Below are positions 5,257-9,582 of a stretch of DNA of 9,582 bases, piece after piece. Position numbers and translations under genes: made by a program. The stretch comes from Gammaproteobacteria bacterium (GTDB taxonomy: Bacteria; Pseudomonadota; Gammaproteobacteria; Steroidobacterales; MnTg04): positions 1-9,582 of the forward strand of contig JAPUHG010000073.1 of NCBI GenBank assembly GCA_027297845.1, written 5' to 3'. A model generated the notes under the pieces. It saw nothing but the letters and a program-made list of their open reading frames with translations. It did no database searches and was not told the DNA's origin. Positions within the stretch are counted from its first letter, which is position 1. Every line of letters begins with the position of its first letter.

Positions 5257-6699
5257 CTAGCCAGTGCCACCGACGGTGAGGCCATCGATGCGCAGGGTCG
5301 GCTGGCCGACCCCAACCGGAATCGATTGGCCGTCTTTGCCACAAACCCCAACGCCACCGTCGAGTTCCAGATCATCGCCGACCATACTGACGCGGGTCAA
5401 CACATCGGGGCCATTGCCAATCAGCGTTGCGCCCTTGATCGGCGTCGTCAAACGCCCTTTTTCAATGAGCCAGGCTTCATTCGCGCTGAACACAAATTTT
5501 CCGGAGGTGATATCCACCTGGCCACCGGCAAAATTGGACGCATAGATACCTTTATCGACCGATGCGATGATTTCCTCATGCGTGTGCGGACCCGGCAACA
5601 TGAAAGTATTGGTCATTCGTGGCAATGGCAGATAAGCATAAGATTCCCGGCGCCCATTGCCGGTAGATTTCTGACCCATCAGGCGGGCGTTGAGCTTGTC
5701 CTGCAAGTAGGAGACCAACACGCCATTTTCAATCAGTGTATTGCATTGAGTCGGAGTGCCCTCGTCATCCATGTTCAGCGAACCGCGACGTCTGGCCAGA
5801 GTCCCGTCATCGACCACTGTGCATAATTCGTTGGCGACTCGCTCGCCAATACGACCGGAAAAAGCAGAAGTGCCCTTGCGGTTGAAATCGCCTTCCAGGC
5901 CATGACCGATCGCTTCATGCAGCAGGACGCCCGGCCAGCCCGGGCCGAGGACAACCGTCATGGTTCCGGCAGGAGCGGGTTTCGCTTCGAGATTCATACT
6001 GGCCTGGCGGACCACCTCTTGCGCGAGCTTCTCCGGCCCGCCATCGGCAAACAATTGCCGGTAGTCATAACGGCCACCAATTCCGCCGTAGCCTTGCTCT
6101 CGTTCCCCGTCCTGTTCCAGGATTACCGAGATATTCAGGCGCACCAGCGGTCTGACATCGGCGCTGAACGTGCCATCGCTGCCAACGACCAGCACCAGTT
6201 CATGCAAGCCGGAGATACTGGCAATAACCTGCTGCACCCTGGGGTCGAGCGCCCGGGTCGTTCGATCTATCGCCTCCAAAAAAGCGATCTTGCTCTTGTC
6301 ATCAAGCGAATCCACCGGGTCAATCGGTTGGTAGAGCTCCTGCGTGCTTTTGCGCCGCCATGCCTGGACCTGCCCCGATCCACCTGACCTCGCGATCGCC
6401 CTGGCAGCAGCCGATGGCTGGGTGAGCGCCGGCAACAGAATTTCATCGGAATAGGCGAATCCGGTTTTCTCGCCACTGACCGCACGTACTCCGACCCCCT
6501 GATCGATGCTTTGTGTGCCCTCTTTGACGATGCCATCTTCCAGCACCCACGATTCGTGCCGCGAATGCTGAAAATACAGATCGGAGTAATCGATGTCGGG
6601 GCCGCTGAGTTTGCCCAGCAGGCTGACCAGGTGATTTTCGTCCAGGCCAGACGGTTCCAGGATATGCTCGCGCGCTGTTTGTAATGCCTTGTCGCTCAT
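5257..6699 (-). CDS. tldD: Metalloprotease TldD
   Basis: A 480-aa protein, matching the 481 aa of E. coli TldD. TldD pairs with TldE/PmbA to form a cytoplasmic zinc protease that degrades unfolded peptides. The pair is known from microcin B17 maturation and CcdA antitoxin turnover. The active-site motif HEAIGHGLEGD is at 261-271, with His261 and His265 as ligands and Glu262 as catalytic residue. The expected third zinc ligand, Cys453, is in GVCGKDGQ. Other conserved stretches are GRIGERVANELCTVVDDG (282-299), YASNFAGGQVDITSG (386-400) and FSANEAWLIEKGR (404-416). The ATG overlaps the stop of the upstream nit gene (ATGA), with GAGGG close upstream. The partner gene tldE/pmbA is not in the window and is presumably elsewhere, as is common. 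Confidence 0.96.
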   Translation of the reverse strand: MSDKALQTAREHILEPSGLDENHLVSLLGKLSGPDIDYSDLYFQHSRHESWVLEDGIVKEGTQSIDQGVGVRAVSGEKTGFAYSDEILLPALTQPSAAARAIARSGGSGQVQAWRRKSTQELYQPIDPVDSLDDKSKIAFLEAIDRTTRALDPRVQQVIASISGLHELVLVVGSDGTFSADVRPLVRLNISVILEQDGEREQGYGGIGGRYDYRQLFADGGPEKLAQEVVRQASMNLEAKPAPAGTMTVVLGPGWPGVLLHEAIGHGLEGDFNRKGTSAFSGRIGERVANELCTVVDDGTLARRRGSLNMDDEGTPTQCNTLIENGVLVSYLQDKLNARLMGQKSTGNGRRESYAYLPLPRMTNTFMLPGPHTHEEIIASVDKGIYASNFAGGQVDITSGKFVFSANEAWLIEKGRLTTPIKGATLIGNGPDVLTRVSMVGDDLELDGGVGVCGKDGQSIPVGVGQPTLRIDGLTVGGTG

Positions 6700-7532
6700 A
6701 TGCCCTCGTCATTATCCGCTTGTGTATGGTTCAGCACCGGAAATCGTTGCCGAATACTTTGTAATTCGTCGATGTCGATTTCCGCAACCAGGACACCGGG
6801 CTCTCTATCCAACTCGCCATCAATGGCGCCCCAGGGATTGACCAGCATACTGTGCCCCCAGGTCTCGCGTCCGTTCTGATGGCGGCCTCCCTGCGCCGCA
6901 GCAGCAACATAGCACAGGCTTTCGATCGCCCGTGCCCGCAGCAGTACTTCCCAATGCGCCTTCCCGGTTGCCACCGTAAATGCGGCCGGCAAGGCCAAGA
7001 CTTCCATGCCCTGGTCCATCAACTTCATGAACAATGCCGGGAAACGAATATCATAACAAACCGCCAGCCCCAGCCGGCCAACCGGCGTATCGACGCAAAT
7101 AGCCTGACTCCCGCCACGGGTATGGGCTGACTCACGATAGGCTTCTTCCCGCCCGGGAATAGCGACATCGAACAGGTGAATCTTGTCGTAACGGCCTTGC
7201 TGCTCCCCTCGCTGATCGAAAACCAGGCAGCTCGCCGCCGGTCGCTGGTCTGCTGTTTCAGCATCGCCATCGAGCAATGGAATGGTGCCGGCAACCAGCC
7301 AGAGCGAATTTTTTCTCGCCTGCTCTGACAAGAAATCCTGTACCGGGCCGCTACCGGTTACTTCCGCGATATCGCGCCGCTGCGATTCTCTGGCCATCGA
7401 CGCAAAGTTTTCCGGCAGCACCGCCAGCGAGGCCCCTTGTTGCGCCGCCTGTTTTATATAGTTCGCCGTATCCCGCAGGTTCCTCGCCACCTCGGTACAG
7501 CTGCGCATCTGGATCAGTGCAATTTTGTTCAC
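6696..7532 (-). CDS. Carbon-nitrogen hydrolase, Nit/omega-amidase type
   Basis: A nitrilase-superfamily amidohydrolase, 278 aa from the proposed start. The Glu-Lys-Cys triad is visible: Glu41 in AVLPENFASM, Lys117 in RYDKIHLFDV and Cys159 in AVCYDIRFP. The following LPAAFTVATGKAHWEVLL segment (181-198), RARAIES and WGHSMLVNPWG match the Nit1/YbeM group. Known members of that group hydrolyse deaminated glutathione or alpha-keto-acid amides, so a metabolite-repair role in the cytoplasm is likely but not proven by sequence. The reading frame is open far upstream inside yhdP. I prefer GTG at 7532, giving MNKIALIQM, because family members begin just before this first strand. An in-frame ATG at 7577 would add 15 residues and overlap yhdP by 26 bases. 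Neither start has a strong ribosome binding site. The gene overlaps tldD by 4 bases. Confidence 0.9.
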   Translation of the reverse strand: MNKIALIQMRSCTEVARNLRDTANYIKQAAQQGASLAVLPENFASMARESQRRDIAEVTGSGPVQDFLSEQARKNSLWLVAGTIPLLDGDAETADQRPAASCLVFDQRGEQQGRYDKIHLFDVAIPGREEAYRESAHTRGGSQAICVDTPVGRLGLAVCYDIRFPALFMKLMDQGMEVLALPAAFTVATGKAHWEVLLRARAIESLCYVAAAAQGGRHQNGRETWGHSMLVNPWGAIDGELDREPGVLVAEIDIDELQSIRQRFPVLNHTQADNDEGI

Positions 7533-7551
7533 CAGGACAACCGATCTGGCA

Positions 7552-9582
7552 TCAACCGCTTTCGCCGGCCGATGCATCTGCAACTTCGGTTTTCGTTTTA
7601 ACCGGCTCGATGATCGGGTCATCCCAGCTACCGGTAATCCGGTAGTAGCCTTGCGACAGGTCGTCCAGCGGTTTTTTAAACATTTTCGACAATAACCAAA
7701 CGGCGGCACCGACCGCCGGTCCACCGGCAATCGCTCCGGCCACCGGCAAGGTGTTGCCCAGACTGGCAGTAACCACCGCAGTCTGATCATAATCGCGGGT
7801 CGCAAGACCGGTTCGGCCCACCAGCACGGCCTTGGCAGTCGGACCGTCCAGGGTCAGGTTGTTGGTAAAGGCATCGCCATCGCGTAACACGAAATCCGCG
7901 CTAAGCCGGTCGAAGGAAAGACCCGCCGAAAACACGTCGCTGAAATCCAGTGCCAGGCGTCGCGGAAGAGCTGTAATACTGAGCAAACCCAGCAATTTTC
8001 CCGCGCCTGGCTCTATATCCCGGAGTTCTCCGTTGCGGAAATCCATGCTGATATTACCGGATATTTTCGGCAGGAATTCATCGTTGGGCGCGCCCGGCCA
8101 GTAAACCTGCAAACTGACGTCGCCTTTTTTTGCGCGCAGCGAGCGCATCATGTTCAGGTCTTCCAGTGTAGCGGTGAGATCAGTCGATTCCATCTGCATA
8201 TCCAGTTGCGTTTCCTCGCCACTTTCAAGATACAACCAGCTTGCGTTACCCGTCCCTTTCATGGATTCCGTTGCAAACTCGAAATGATCCACCAAGACTC
8301 CGGTAATTCCGCGCCTTGTGCTGGCGGTCAATTTTCCAAGCCGCATATCGGTAAGCTTGAAGTCCGCCACAGCGATCTCCGCGCCCGGGATATTCCTGGG
8401 GTCAAGCGGGGAATGGTCACCCTCTTCTTCACTGATTTTTTGCGTGAGCCAGAGACGCTGCATATCAGCCGTCATGGATTCTTCATTCAGCCGGTAGGGT
8501 ATTTCCATCGTGCCGTTTATCGCTTCGCCATCGATGACAAGCAGCCACGCATCCTCTGAGCGTCTCATGTTGAGCCCAATCGGCCCAAGCTCAAAACCGA
8601 CCGCGCGGGACTGGCCGATCGAAACATCGATCTCTCGCAGCATTGTACTCAATTCGAATTCGTCTTCGTCACCATACGGATCACCCAGGCTTAGCCATTC
8701 GCCCAGGTCGGCCCTTGCTAAATATCCGCTGACCACCAGCCCTTCTTCATTGGGCAAAGTGGCTCCCCCTTCGGTCGTCGCCATGCCGGTCAATAATTGC
8801 CAGGGACCGTCGGGTTCATGTGTCAGTCTCAACGCGGCGCTGATCCCCGGGTCATACTCGATCATCAGGTCCATCAAGCCGTCGGGCAATAGCTCTATGT
8901 AGACCAGCAACGGCCTGCTCGCCGCGGATTTTTTCAAAGGCTCTGGCCAGGCGAAAATCAAGCCCTGCAGATCGCTGGCAACCCGAAGCACAAAATTGCC
9001 GCCACCATGGGTCGCCACAATCGCGCTTGCCCGGTAGGCGGCTGTGCCGCTCGCCAGTGATGCCATCGGCACACCGATGCGGGCAAAATCGTCACCGTCT
9101 ATCAGTCCATCCATACTGATCACCGCCAGCGTTCGGTCCGGTGTCAGCTTGGGTTCGATTCCGATCCGTACGGGATAATCCAGAAAACGCGCAACCAGCC
9201 CTTTGGCACTGATCAGCTCATCGTCAATTTGTACACGACCGTTAATTTGCGAAAAACCTGGTTCGAGGCCATCGATATCGAGCGTGCCAGCGCTGATATC
9301 GATCCCCAGTTCGACCTTTACGTCCGTTAGGTCTACCAGGTTAAGCAGCAACTCCAGTTCAATTTCGTCCTCTCCGGAAACAGTAAACAACTCAATCGGC
9401 TCGCCGAGCAGATCCGCCAGCGGACTTTGCAAAATAAACTGCCAGGCATCTTCCAGCCGACCCCCGAGCTTTGCCCGTAGCTCGAGCTCAGGCAGCGCCA
9501 GATTTTCGATTCGTGCTGTCAAGGTCCGCACCTCGGTTCCCAGCGCATGACCGCCTTCACCATGGGCAATGAATTCACCACC
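7552..9582 (-). CDS. yhdP: YhdP family AsmA-like envelope protein, C-terminal part (5' end outside window)
   Basis: The frame is open from the right edge, so only the last 676 residues are visible; E. coli YhdP is 1266 aa. YhdP is an inner-membrane-anchored, periplasm-spanning AsmA-like protein implicated in phospholipid transport to the outer membrane. The N-terminal membrane anchor is outside the window. The visible part starts with the GEFIAHGEGGHALGTE segment and a long stretch of beta-rich repeats. It ends with the family's characteristic C-terminal block: LLGLLSITALPRRLALDFSD, then FDRLSADFVLRDG, LTLDGPTAKAVLVGRTG, a Gly/Ala/Pro-rich hydrophobic stretch GAIAGGPAVGAAVWLL, and YRITGSWDDPIIEPV. 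The stop TGA at 7554-7552 is 19 bases before the nit start, so the two are probably co-transcribed. The order yhdP - nit - tldD is common in gammaproteobacteria. Confidence 0.93.
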   Translation of the reverse strand, partial: GGEFIAHGEGGHALGTEVRTLTARIENLALPELELRAKLGGRLEDAWQFILQSPLADLLGEPIELFTVSGEDEIELELLLNLVDLTDVKVELGIDISAGTLDIDGLEPGFSQINGRVQIDDELISAKGLVARFLDYPVRIGIEPKLTPDRTLAVISMDGLIDGDDFARIGVPMASLASGTAAYRASAIVATHGGGNFVLRVASDLQGLIFAWPEPLKKSAASRPLLVYIELLPDGLMDLMIEYDPGISAALRLTHEPDGPWQLLTGMATTEGGATLPNEEGLVVSGYLARADLGEWLSLGDPYGDEDEFELSTMLREIDVSIGQSRAVGFELGPIGLNMRRSEDAWLLVIDGEAINGTMEIPYRLNEESMTADMQRLWLTQKISEEEGDHSPLDPRNIPGAEIAVADFKLTDMRLGKLTASTRRGITGVLVDHFEFATESMKGTGNASWLYLESGEETQLDMQMESTDLTATLEDLNMMRSLRAKKGDVSLQVYWPGAPNDEFLPKISGNISMDFRNGELRDIEPGAGKLLGLLSITALPRRLALDFSDVFSAGLSFDRLSADFVLRDGDAFTNNLTLDGPTAKAVLVGRTGLATRDYDQTAVVTASLGNTLPVAGAIAGGPAVGAAVWLLSKMFKKPLDDLSQGYYRITGSWDDPIIEPVKTKTEVADASAGESG

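Noticed and set aside
5902..6387. A 161-codon + strand open frame opposite tldD
   Set aside because: It is antisense to the HEAIGH region and other conserved parts of TldD, so its openness follows from the codon composition of the real gene.
7533..7805. Upstream extension of the nit reading frame to 369 aa
   Set aside because: The extension overlaps the conserved C-terminal end of yhdP in another frame and has no nitrilase similarity. Family members begin near the KIALIQM strand.

Overview
The window looks like a chromosomal segment from a gammaproteobacterium of moderately high GC. The evidence is the gene set: a YhdP-type AsmA-like envelope protein, a Nit-family amidohydrolase, TldD, DarP/YjgA and a class I PurE. 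The neighbourhood yhdP - nit - tldD is typical of gammaproteobacteria. A proteobacterial-type cyanophycin synthetase end and a CphA-related Mur ligase next to it suggest an environmental lineage. I cannot name the species.

The left part (2-3524) is read on the + strand. It starts inside cphA, of which only the C-terminal end is present. A 255-nt strongly self-complementary element follows (464-718). Next comes a 566-aa protein with a CphA-like N-terminal region and Mur-ligase module but no room for the CphA ATP-grasp domain. Its stop codon overlaps the start of darP (ATGA). purE follows after 46 bp. The middle gene (3664-4830, +) encodes an ExeA-like AAA ATPase fused to a C-terminal FHA domain.

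The right part (4856-9582) is read on the - strand. In transcription order it holds yhdP (its start lies outside the window), a Nit/omega-amidase-like gene, tldD (ATGA overlap with nit), a 75-nt stem-loop element, and a small two-helix membrane protein that converges on the AAA-FHA gene.

The genes fall into four themes. Polymer or amino-acid storage is represented by CphA and the CphA-like ligase, ribosome assembly by DarP, and purine synthesis by PurE. Envelope and protein or peptide quality functions are represented by YhdP, Nit and TldD. No tRNA, rRNA, CRISPR array, complete insertion sequence or phage gene was seen. The points most worth a second look are the ATP-grasp-less CphA paralogue beside cphA, the three-way-junction fold-back element between the two, the second stem-loop at 5111-5185, and the AAA-FHA fusion.
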